From NCBI GenBank assembly GCA_025774845.1, contig JALGZP010000012.1, positions 1-41,769 of the forward strand: a stretch of DNA of 41,769 bases, given 5' to 3'. The notes beneath the pieces were generated by a model. It did not search any database and had not been told where the DNA came from. It was given only the letters and a program-made list of their open reading frames with translations. Of this stretch, positions 33,338-40,932 are shown piece after piece. Origin of the DNA: a bacterium. Its GTDB lineage: Bacteria > Arandabacterota > Arandabacteria > Arandabacterales > Arandabacteraceae. Positions within the stretch are counted from its first letter, which is position 1. Every line of letters begins with the position of its first letter. The position numbers and the translations under genes were made by a program.

Positions 33338-35014
33338 TCAGCGGACTTGGTGGAGGGTGTAGGTGCTGTCTGAGGAGGCGAAGATCATCTCGAAGCCTGC
33401 GCGCAACTGCTTCGCGGCCTGCTCAGGGGTTCTTGCGACCACATAGACATCCCCGGGTAGGCTCTGGAGTTCGTCCCACTCGACCTTGGTGAGCCTGTCC
33501 GACTCGGAGTAGACACGGTCGACTATCCTGCGTCTCGTGCTTAGCATCCCGGTATCATACCCGCTCTGGAGCTGGAGTATTATATTTATACCGCCAAAGC
33601 CCTTCTGGCCGGGTCTGCGCGATCCACCCACAGCGACCAGGAGCTGACGCCGCGCAAGCACCGGGATCTCGAGTTCGCGATCGATAAACACACTGTTCGT
33701 CGCGGTGTTTTCCCTGATCCAGGTGTAGAGTTCGTTTTCTTCCTTCTCCGCGGAATGAACATTCACACCGCGTTCGACATAGGTACTCGCAAGGTTCCTG
33801 CCGCGACTCACCCTCAGGCGGACTATCCTGAAAGAGGGTATGAGAAGGAGTCCTATGAGGACGAATGCCACGTACTTGCCGTAACTTCCTCGCAGGGAGC
33901 CGAGAACCGCTCCACCCAGCAGGCCCAGTGTCACGGTAGAGAGCAGCAGGAACTTGTACTCATTGTCAAAGGGCAGATGTGTGAGAATGTATGAGCCCAT
34001 GGTTGCCAGCGTCGTTATGGCAACAACAAAGAGGGCCGGCCTCTTGAAACGGTCACGGATAGATGCCGGATTCGCAAGCACGATGACCAGCATGGGAATG
34101 GTGATCAGCAGGTACTTAAGAGAGTTCTTGCCGATGTAGGTCCAGTTTAAGACAGCGAGGTTGGACATCGTCCCGGTCCCGACTGCGGTGAGATAGGGTT
34201 TAAGCACGAGAAGCCCGATACACGTTGCCGCAAGCACCAGACCCGCCCTCAGCCAGTTGATCCGGCTCCTGCCCGTGAAATGGAGCACCAGGGCAACAAC
34301 AAGACCTGTGGCGACGGTGGCAATGATACCCGGCACAAAAGCCGGATAGAAGAAGCCCGTACCGAGGATGGATACAAGCATAACCAGACCTGTGCCCACG
34401 AGGCGGCTTCCCCTCAGGAGCCTGATCGCGGCGTAAAGGGCGAGCAAAAAACAAACCAACCCGATCGGGAGGGTGTTTAGCGTGATGAACTTATGCAGGA
34501 TGGGTATGCCCCTGATTTCAGCCGGGAAACCATCGGGCAAGAGTCCGAGCATTTCGGGTATGAACATCGTGACCCCGTAGATCGAGCAGATGACAGCAAG
34601 AATGCCTGCCCGGTCATCGTCTATGAGCAGACGCGAGATCCTGTAGATCAGGAACAGCACGAGGACGAGCGATGCCATGTTCAAGAGTGCCATGGAATAG
34701 AAGGGTGTTATCCTGAAAATGCTGCTTATACCGGCCGCGATGAGATGCGGTCCCCACGGGTAATGAACCGGATGCCCCGCCACAAGGGGGTCAAGGGGTG
34801 GGATATTTCCGTTCAGGATCTGGTAGACGATACCCCCGTGCATGAAACTGTGGAACGAGTAGACCCTGAAGCCGGGATTCAGCAGGTAGACGATAAGAAG
34901 CGGCGAGATCCCCCAGAGAATAAGCCAGATCTTGGGTATTCTCCTCCCGGAAAGGATGAGGAGCACCAGCAGGAGGGAGCCTGCGATGAGTGTGTAAATT
35001 GTTATTGGTATCAT
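33338..35014 (-). CDS. Polytopic membrane protein, possible GT-C glycosyltransferase
   Basis: A 558-residue inner-membrane protein with about 12 hydrophobic segments in the first 410 residues (for example ITIYTLIAGSLLLVLLIL, LVMLVSILGTGFFYPAF, FLLLSTVTLGLLGGAVL) and a soluble C-terminal domain of about 150 residues. The first large loop, with HSFMHGGIVYQILNGN and LDPLVAGHPVHYPWGPH, is of the kind seen in GT-C (lipid-linked sugar) transferases. No family-specific catalytic motif could be confirmed. ATG 35014 is the start although only a weak GGAA precedes it. It stands alone, with a probable promoter at 35033-35060 divergent from the next operon. A membrane protein of unknown role is the cautious name. 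Confidence 0.7.
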   Translation of the reverse strand: MIPITIYTLIAGSLLLVLLILSGRRIPKIWLILWGISPLLIVYLLNPGFRVYSFHSFMHGGIVYQILNGNIPPLDPLVAGHPVHYPWGPHLIAAGISSIFRITPFYSMALLNMASLVLVLFLIYRISRLLIDDDRAGILAVICSIYGVTMFIPEMLGLLPDGFPAEIRGIPILHKFITLNTLPIGLVCFLLALYAAIRLLRGSRLVGTGLVMLVSILGTGFFYPAFVPGIIATVATGLVVALVLHFTGRSRINWLRAGLVLAATCIGLLVLKPYLTAVGTGTMSNLAVLNWTYIGKNSLKYLLITIPMLVIVLANPASIRDRFKRPALFVVAITTLATMGSYILTHLPFDNEYKFLLLSTVTLGLLGGAVLGSLRGSYGKYVAFVLIGLLLIPSFRIVRLRVSRGRNLASTYVERGVNVHSAEKEENELYTWIRENTATNSVFIDRELEIPVLARRQLLVAVGGSRRPGQKGFGGINIILQLQSGYDTGMLSTRRRIVDRVYSESDRLTKVEWDELQSLPGDVYVVARTPEQAAKQLRAGFEMIFASSDSTYTLHQVR

Positions 35015-35032
35015 TATGGTTTCCGGCCGAAC

Positions 35033-35060
35033 AAATAAGGCATTCCCGGCCGCAGGTCAA
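35033..35060 (-). promoter_or_regulatory. Putative promoter of the polytopic membrane protein
   Basis: On the minus strand TTGACC (35060-35055) and TTATTT (35038-35033) are 16 bases apart, leaving only a very short leader before ATG 35014. Confidence 0.4.
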
Positions 35061-35132
35061 GCGAATTCCCCATCGCCGGGCGCGGAGACCCGACGCTACG
35101 CGGTGCAATTCTCCGGCTCCCGCGCCTCTTGC

Positions 35133-35168
35133 AATGGGCTTGACTCTTTTGCCGGTAAATAGTAATAT
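35133..35168 (+). promoter_or_regulatory. Promoter of the HMG-CoA synthase operon
   Basis: TTGACT (35140-35145) and TAATAT (35163-35168) are 17 bases apart. The -35 box lies in AATGGGCTTGACT, identical to 16583-16595 and sharing GGGCTTGACT with the hdrC promoter. The remainder of the 242-base gap shows nothing else recognisable. Confidence 0.65.
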
Positions 35169-35256
35169 TCCTTAGTATCTCGGAGTTTTGAGACCCGCTG
35201 GTATCTGTTCGTATTCAAATCTGTGCAAAAGTAGTCGTTTCTTGAGGGAGGTCAGT

Positions 35257-36303
35257 ATGGCAGGAATCGTCGGATACGGGGCGTACGCGCCCAAATACAG
35301 GATCAAAGTTGAGGAGATAGCCAAGGTCTGGGGTGCAGATGCCCCCAGTTACAAGCGTGGCTTGATGCTCAGGGAGAAGTCGGTACCCGCTCCCGATCAG
35401 GACGTCATTACCATGTCCGTTGAGGCTTCAAGGAATGCCATCAAGCGGGCTGGTATCGACGCCAAGAAGATCGGGGCCATATACGTGGGTTCCGAGTCAC
35501 ATCCCTATGCCGTGAAGCCGAGCGGCACGGTGGTCGCCGAGGCCATCGGGGCGACTCCCGACATCCACTGTGCGGACTTCGAGTTCGCATGCAAGGCCGG
35601 CACGGAAGGCATGTTCGTCGCTCTGAGTCTCGTCGAGGCCGGGAAGATGGAGTATGCACTCGGGATCGGGGCGGACACTTCGCAGGGCGCACCCGGTGAT
35701 GCGCTCGAGTATTCAGCGTCGGCGGGAGCAGCGGCCTTCATCTTCGGTAAGAACGATACCGTCGCCGAGGTCGAACACACTAACGCGTATATGACCGATA
35801 CGCCTGACTTCTGGCGGAGGGAATACATGCATTACCCGCGCCATGCAGGCCGTTTCACCGGTATGCCCGCATACTTCAAGCATGTGACCGGTGCAGCGAC
35901 GGCGCTACTTGAAATCTCGGGCACAAAGCCTGAGGATTTCGCTTACGCCGTTTTCCATCAGCCGAACGGCAAGTTCCCGACGACGGTTGGCAAGAAGCTG
36001 GGATTCAAGCCGGAGCAGATAGAGACCGGGCTTCTTTGCCCGAGACTGGGTAACACCTATTCCGGCTCCTCCCCGATGGGGCTTACAGCGGTGCTTGATG
36101 TTGCCAAGCCCGGCCAGCTGATATTCATGGTGTCCTATGGTTCGGGAGCAGGAAGTGACGGCTTCATCTACAGGGTTACGGACCGGATCAGCAAGGTTCA
36201 GGATCTTGCCCTGAAGACTACTGACTATCTGGACAGAGAGACAATTCAACTTGACTACGGCACTTATGCTAAGTTCCGTGGAAAGATAAGAATGAGTGAA
36301 TAG
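35257..36303 (+). CDS. Archaeal-type hydroxymethylglutaryl-CoA synthase
   Basis: A 348-residue enzyme joining acetyl-CoA to acetoacetyl-CoA to give HMG-CoA. It matches the compact archaeal HMG-CoA synthase rather than the longer bacterial/eukaryotic MvaS: MAGIVGYGAYAPKYRIKVEE at the start, catalytic Cys112 in FEFACKAGTEGM, the active-site block YAVFHQPNGKFP and LGNTYSGSSPMGL. ATG 35257 has GGGAGG 7 bases upstream and gives the family N-terminus; in-frame upstream codons are leader. It is followed by a thiolase and DUF35 protein, the same set that forms a single substrate-channelling complex in archaea. It leads a run of genes up to korB. Confidence 0.95.
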   Translation: MAGIVGYGAYAPKYRIKVEEIAKVWGADAPSYKRGLMLREKSVPAPDQDVITMSVEASRNAIKRAGIDAKKIGAIYVGSESHPYAVKPSGTVVAEAIGATPDIHCADFEFACKAGTEGMFVALSLVEAGKMEYALGIGADTSQGAPGDALEYSASAGAAAFIFGKNDTVAEVEHTNAYMTDTPDFWRREYMHYPRHAGRFTGMPAYFKHVTGAATALLEISGTKPEDFAYAVFHQPNGKFPTTVGKKLGFKPEQIETGLLCPRLGNTYSGSSPMGLTAVLDVAKPGQLIFMVSYGSGAGSDGFIYRVTDRISKVQDLALKTTDYLDRETIQLDYGTYAKFRGKIRMSE

Positions 36304-36333
36304 GCTGAAAACACTGATCGAGGAGTTGTGATC

Positions 36334-37491
36334 ATGGTAGATGTAGCAGTTATCGGCGTAGGCATGATGAAGTGGGGCGAGTTATGGGACAAGTCCCTGC
36401 GGGCCGTGTTCGTCGAGGCGGCCTTAAATGCTATCGATGATGCCGGGGTCGACAGGATCGACTCCATGTATGTCGGGTGTATGACCTCCGGGCTCTTCAC
36501 CGGGCAGGAGCATCTGGGTGCTCTGATGGCCGACTATCTGGGTGTATGTCCCATTCCCGCAACAAGGGTTGAGTCGGCATGCGCATCGGGTGGAATCGCA
36601 TTCAGACAGGGCTTGATCGAGGTCGCTTCGGGTATGAGTGAGATCGTACTAGTTGGTGGCGTCGAGAAGATGACGGATGTCGATGGTGGCGGCGCGACAT
36701 ATGCACTCTCCACTGCAGCCGACCAGGAGTATGAAGACTACAACGGTGTTACCTTCCCGGGTCTCTATGCCATGATGGCAAGAGCTCACATGGAGAAGTA
36801 CGGTACGACCCGGAAGCAGCTCTCCGAGGTTGCGGTCAAGAACCATGACAACGGCTCAAAGAACCCCAACGCCCAGTTCCGGATGAAGTTGACGGTCGAT
36901 AAGGTAGCCGGCTCGGTCATGGTGGCCGACCCGCTGACCATTCTCGATTGCTCACCGATCACAGATGGGGCTGCGGCCGCTATCATTTGTCCGCTCGAGA
37001 CGGCCAAGAAGATCTCCAAGAAACCTCTCGTACGTGTGACTGGTTCGGGCCAGGCGACCGATACGATTGCCCTGCACCAGCGAAAGGACGTCACGTGGCT
37101 CGCAGCAGCTGAGATCGCTGCGGAGAAGGCCTACAAGATGGCGGGGGTCAAGCCCTCTGACATAGACCTTGCAGAGGTGCATGACTGCTTTACGATTGCC
37201 GAGATCTGTGCAATCGAGGCCCTGGGCTTTGCCGAAAAGGGCAAGGGCGGTCCGGTGTCGGAGAACGGCGAGACCGCGATAGGCGGTAGAATTCCGATAA
37301 ACACAAGCGGCGGACTCAAGTCCAAGGGTCACCCCGTAGGGGCAACCGGTGTCGCCCAGATCTGCGAGATCACAGAGCAGCTCAGAGGCGAATCGGGTGA
37401 GCGTCAGGTCAAGGATGCCAAACGCGGTCTAACACAGAACATGGGTGGTACTTGTGCCAGTTCGGTTGTCCACATTCTGGAGGTAGCGTAG
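36334..37491 (+). CDS. SCPx/archaeal-type acetyl-CoA C-acetyltransferase (thiolase)
   Basis: A 385-residue thiolase that condenses two acetyl-CoA or splits acetoacetyl-CoA. The nucleophile is Cys83 in [16 protein letters not shown] and [10 protein letters not shown] give the His-containing active site of the SCPx class, and the last block is [14 protein letters not shown]. Position 2 of that GGT-x block is usually Gly, here Cys, a small oddity. GAGGAG is 8 bases before ATG 36334, preferred over GTG 36328. It lies 30 bases after HMG-CoA synthase and abuts the DUF35 gene with no gap, so the three are expected to form one complex that passes acetoacetyl-CoA directly. Confidence 0.95.
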   Translation: MVDVAVIGVGMMKWGELWDKSLRAVFVEAALNAIDDAGVDRIDSMYVGCMTSGLFTGQEHLGALMADYLGVCPIPATRVESACASGGIAFRQGLIEVASGMSEIVLVGGVEKMTDVDGGGATYALSTAADQEYEDYNGVTFPGLYAMMARAHMEKYGTTRKQLSEVAVKNHDNGSKNPNAQFRMKLTVDKVAGSVMVADPLTILDCSPITDGAAAAIICPLETAKKISKKPLVRVTGSGQATDTIALHQRKDVTWLAAAEIAAEKAYKMAGVKPSDIDLAEVHDCFTIAEICAIEALGFAEKGKGGPVSENGETAIGGRIPINTSGGLKSKGHPVGATGVAQICEITEQLRGESGERQVKDAKRGLTQNMGGTCASSVVHILEVA

Positions 37492-37887
37492 ATGTCGACG
37501 TCAGCAAGATACTGGAGAGAGATACCTCAGCGCTACAGGTATGAAGCCTCTAAGTGCAAGGGCTGTGGAGCCGTCTGGTTTCCCCCGAGGCTTATCTGCG
37601 CTGAGTGCGGCAAGCGGGAGTTCGAAGATGTTACGCTCTCGAATACGGGCAAGGTACAGACATTCACTGTGATACGTGTTGCCCCGAACGAGTTCTGTGA
37701 TGAATCCCCTTATGCTATAGGTGTAGTGGAGCTCGACGACGGGGTTATGATCCAATGCCAGATAGTCGATTGCCTGCCTGAAGAAATCAAGACAGGTATG
37801 CCTGTTAAGATAGAATTCAGGAAGGTCAAGCAGGAGGGCCAGGCGGGCATCATCAACTACGGTTACAAGGCGGTGCCTGCGGCGTAG
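37492..37887 (+). CDS. DUF35 OB-fold/zinc-ribbon protein (thiolase-HMG-CoA synthase bridging subunit)
   Basis: A 131-residue protein with an N-terminal rubredoxin-like zinc ribbon (CKGCGAVWFPPRLICAECG) and an OB-fold (about residues 45-120, GKVQTFTVI, YAIGVVELDDG, GMPVKIEF). In the archaeal thiolase/HMG-CoA synthase complex this family sits between the two enzymes and binds the CoA of the shared intermediate. The ATG follows the thiolase stop directly, and the stop is 17 bases before the hydratase gene. Known family role; complex formation here is inferred from order. Confidence 0.93.
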   Translation: MSTSARYWREIPQRYRYEASKCKGCGAVWFPPRLICAECGKREFEDVTLSNTGKVQTFTVIRVAPNEFCDESPYAIGVVELDDGVMIQCQIVDCLPEEIKTGMPVKIEFRKVKQEGQAGIINYGYKAVPAA

Positions 37888-37904
37888 AAAAAGGGAGCAG
37901 AAAG

Positions 37905-38693
37905 GTGAGCACGTCATTTCAGACTATCGAGGTTACTTCTGAGAACAAGGTCGCGAGAATTGCACTCAACCGGCCTGACGTTCGGAATGCCTTCAATGAG
38001 GTGATGATTGAAGAGCTTATCCGGGCACTTGATGCGATCGAGAAGGATGAGGCGGTCCGGGTGGTGGTGCTTACCGGCAGGGGCAAAGCCTTCTGCGCGG
38101 GAGCCGATCTCAACTGGATGAAGAAGATGAAAGACTTCACCTTTGATGAGAACATGACGGACGCGCTCGAGCTGGCCGAGTTGATGTTCAAACTCTACAA
38201 TCTCCCCAAACCCACGATAGCAAGAGTGAACGGTGCCTCAATCGGTGGCAGCAACGGCCTCGTTGCGGCCTGTGATATCGCGATCGCATCCCACAGGGCC
38301 GAGTTCAGTATGAGCGAAGTCAAGATCGGGCTGGTGCCTGCATGCATCGGCCCGTATGTTCTTAAGAAGGTCGGCGAGAACGCCTGTCGTGAACTGTTCC
38401 TGACCGGGGAGCGGATATCTGCCGACCAGGCCAAAACGGTCGGACTCGTAAACGATGTCGTCACTCATTCTAATCTATCAAAGCGGGTAGAGGAGAAGGT
38501 ATCGAACCTCGTCACGAGCGGTCCGCATGCTCTCGCGGTGAGCAAAGACCTGCTCAACAAGATCTCGTTCATGTCACTTGCGGAAGCCAAGGAATACACA
38601 GCACGTGTAATAGCCGAACTCAGGTCGGGTGATGAAGCCCAGGAGGGCATGGCCGCATTCCTGGAGAAGCGAAAGCCCAGGTGGGTGGACTAA
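37905..38693 (+). CDS. LiuC-like enoyl-CoA hydratase (probable 3-methylglutaconyl-CoA hydratase)
   Basis: A 262-residue crotonase-fold enzyme. The oxyanion-hole segments are GKAFCAGADLNWMKK and NGASIGGSNGLVAACDIAIA. The block SEVKIGLVPACIGPYVLKK with ELFLTGERISA closely resembles the LiuC/GnyH group that interconverts 3-methylglutaconyl-CoA and HMG-CoA, rather than short-chain crotonases with a PGxGGTQ block. The GTG start has GGGAG 7 bases upstream. Next to HMG-CoA synthase, this points to HMG-CoA as the shared metabolite. The subgroup assignment is pattern-based; a general enoyl-CoA hydratase is the alternative. Confidence 0.88.
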   Translation: MSTSFQTIEVTSENKVARIALNRPDVRNAFNEVMIEELIRALDAIEKDEAVRVVVLTGRGKAFCAGADLNWMKKMKDFTFDENMTDALELAELMFKLYNLPKPTIARVNGASIGGSNGLVAACDIAIASHRAEFSMSEVKIGLVPACIGPYVLKKVGENACRELFLTGERISADQAKTVGLVNDVVTHSNLSKRVEEKVSNLVTSGPHALAVSKDLLNKISFMSLAEAKEYTARVIAELRSGDEAQEGMAAFLEKRKPRWVD

Positions 38694-38766
38694 CCGGCTC
38701 TGTAACGCTAAAGGCTTAGGCTGCATCTAATCCTGATAGATATTCAAACCTTTGAGGAGGTAAGTA

Positions 38767-39225
38767 ATGGCACCAAACGAAGTCAATGTCGGCGATGCCG
38801 CACCGGATTTTACGCTCAAGGACCACCGCGGAAACGATGTTACCTTAAGCGAGTTTAAGGGCAAGCAGGTCGTGCTCGGCTTTCATCCGCTCGCCTGGAC
38901 GGGAGTTTGCACGCTCCAGATGAAAGATCTTGAGGCGAATGCTGACAGGATGGCAAAGACCAACACAGTTGCCCTGGGTATAAGCGTCGACAGCTCGTTC
39001 TGTAAGAAGGCCTGGGCTGAGAGTATGGGTGTTGAAAAAACGCCCCTTCTCGCCGACTTCTGGCCGCATGGTGCAGTTGCCGCCAACTATGGTATCTTCA
39101 GAGATGCGCACGGTACAAGCGAGCGCTGTGTTTTAATACTCGATGATACGGGCAAGGTTAAGTTCAAGAAAATCTATCCTATACCGGAGCGCCCGGATAT
39201 CGAGGAAATCATAGCCCAACTATAG
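38767..39225 (+). CDS. Peroxiredoxin (AhpE/PrxQ-like)
   Basis: A 152-residue thioredoxin-fold peroxidase that reduces peroxides. The family opening VNVGDAAPDFTLKDHRGNDV is present, and the peroxidatic Cys48 lies in AWTGVCTLQM where the usual PxxxTxxC has lost its first proline-spacing (HPLAWTGVC). Further cysteines are in SSFCKKAW and SERCVLIL, one of which may resolve the sulfenate. GAGGAGG lies before the ATG. It sits 73 bases after the hydratase and 54 before korA, so it may protect the oxygen-sensitive ferredoxin oxidoreductase (inference). Confidence 0.93.
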   Translation: MAPNEVNVGDAAPDFTLKDHRGNDVTLSEFKGKQVVLGFHPLAWTGVCTLQMKDLEANADRMAKTNTVALGISVDSSFCKKAWAESMGVEKTPLLADFWPHGAVAANYGIFRDAHGTSERCVLILDDTGKVKFKKIYPIPERPDIEEIIAQL

Positions 39226-39279
39226 AGATGCTTGAGGCTGGGAGACCGAGACCCTACGCTGCGGGCCCGGGAGGGTAAA

Positions 39280-40932
39280 ATGCAAGAGTGTTCGGTCCTG
39301 GTAGGTGGTCAGGCTGGCGACGGTATACGCCAGGTCGGAAGTCTTGTCGCCGGCATGCTTGGGAGGCTTGGCTACCACATATACTTCTGGGACGATTATC
39401 CTTCACTCATCCGGGGTGGGCACAACTTCAGCGTTGTCCGGGCAAGCGAGGGCAGGATACTCGCATGCAATGATGGTATCGATCTCATCGTGGCCCTGAA
39501 TCAAGAAACGATAAGGAAGCACCTGCCGCACCTTAAGCCGGACGGCATCGTGATCTATGACTCCGACATGGTCAATGCCGATGGTGTCGGCCTCAACCTT
39601 ACAAGTCTGGTGAAGCAGGCGGGCGGAAAGCCCATAATGAGGAATATCGCTGCCCTTGCTGCGGCAGGTAGGATCCTCGGCATCGACTGGGAAACAGTCC
39701 GCGGTGTGATCGAGAGTGGGGCCAGGAAGCAGACCGAGCTCAACCTCAAGATCGGGGAGGCGAGCTACGAGGCGGCCGGCGAACCGAGTTTTCATCTGAA
39801 GCGAACCGCCGTCGAACCTTTGCCGCTTATTCAAGGTAACGAAGCGATCGCACTCGGAGCCGCAAGGGCGGGACTCAATCTCTATATCGCCTATCCCATG
39901 ACTCCGGCATCGAGTGTGCTCCATTTTCTCGCACAGCATGAGGAAGAGCTGGGCCTAGTAACATATCATCCCGAAAACGAGATAGCCGCTGCGATAAGTG
40001 CGATAGGCGGTGCCTATGCGGGTGCCCGTACGATGGTTGGATCTTCTGGTGGTGGCTTCGCACTCATGGTTGAGGGCTTAAGCCTGTGCGGCCAGAGTGA
40101 GACCCCCGTCGTCTTCGTGGTTTCACAGCGGCCGGGACCGAGCACCGGTGTTCCTACATACACCATGCAGGGCGATCTGAGTTTTGTCCTGAGCGCCGGT
40201 CACGGCGAGTTCGTCCGGTTCGTCGTTGCACCGGGCGATCCGGATGAAGCATTCCTGCTCACGGGACTCGCCATGAACACGGCCTGGAAACATCAGATAC
40301 CCGCGCTTGTGATAACCGATAAGAACCTGAGTGAAAGCACTTACTCCTTCGAAAGCAAGGGCGATGAGGTTAGCCGGGAAGAAGCCGCGATGTGGGACGG
40401 CGAGGGTGATTACAAAAGATACCTTGCGGCTGAGGATGGTATCTCGCCGCTTACCTTCCCCGGGAACCCGGGGGCAGTTGTAAAGGGAACGAGCTACGAG
40501 CATGATGACTACGGTATCACGACCGAAGAACCGGCGGGAATCGCCGCCGGGCATGAAAAGAGGTTGAGCAAGTTACCGTTTCTCAAACGTGAGATTGACA
40601 ATATGGAAGCCGTCAAGGTCTATGGTAATAAGAAGGCTTCCACGGCCCTCATAACCTGGGGATCGACCAAGGGAGCGTGTATCGAGGTGGCCGAAGAGAT
40701 GGGTCTCCGGGTGGTGCAGCCGCTTGTGATGGAACCCTTCCCGGTTGATGCGCTGAAGGAAGCTCTTAAAGGTGCCAAGAACCTCATCGGTGTCGAGGTC
40801 AATGCAACCGGATCACTTGCGCGGCTCCTGGCCTGTCACGGTGTTCAGGTGGATGACACCATACTCAAGTATGACGGGCGGCCCTTCACCGTAGATGGAC
40901 TCCGTAAGAGGGTGGAGGAGGTGACGAAATGA
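39280..40932 (+). CDS. korA: 2-oxoacid:ferredoxin oxidoreductase, gamma-alpha fused subunit
   Basis: A 550-residue subunit in which the gamma domain (about residues 1-180; VLVGGQAGDGIRQVG, RGGHNFSVVRAS) is fused to the alpha domain (about 195-400; GNEAIALGAARAGLNLYIAYPMTPASS) and the C-terminal transketolase-like domain. It decarboxylates a 2-oxoacid to acyl-CoA, reducing ferredoxin. The fusion and the sequence style match 2-oxoglutarate or branched-chain 2-oxoacid enzymes rather than pyruvate synthases. ATG 39280 is chosen since GGGAGGG precedes it and the codons before it look like leader. It overlaps the beta gene by 4 bases (ATGA). The substrate is not fixed by sequence. Confidence 0.93.
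   Translation: MQECSVLVGGQAGDGIRQVGSLVAGMLGRLGYHIYFWDDYPSLIRGGHNFSVVRASEGRILACNDGIDLIVALNQETIRKHLPHLKPDGIVIYDSDMVNADGVGLNLTSLVKQAGGKPIMRNIAALAAAGRILGIDWETVRGVIESGARKQTELNLKIGEASYEAAGEPSFHLKRTAVEPLPLIQGNEAIALGAARAGLNLYIAYPMTPASSVLHFLAQHEEELGLVTYHPENEIAAAISAIGGAYAGARTMVGSSGGGFALMVEGLSLCGQSETPVVFVVSQRPGPSTGVPTYTMQGDLSFVLSAGHGEFVRFVVAPGDPDEAFLLTGLAMNTAWKHQIPALVITDKNLSESTYSFESKGDEVSREEAAMWDGEGDYKRYLAAEDGISPLTFPGNPGAVVKGTSYEHDDYGITTEEPAGIAAGHEKRLSKLPFLKREIDNMEAVKVYGNKKASTALITWGSTKGACIEVAEEMGLRVVQPLVMEPFPVDALKEALKGAKNLIGVEVNATGSLARLLACHGVQVDDTILKYDGRPFTVDGLRKRVEEVTK

Noticed and set aside
35188..35256. N-terminal extension of HMG-CoA synthase
   Set aside because: ATG 35257 has GGGAGG at proper distance and gives the conserved family start; the upstream codons lie in the leader after a promoter.
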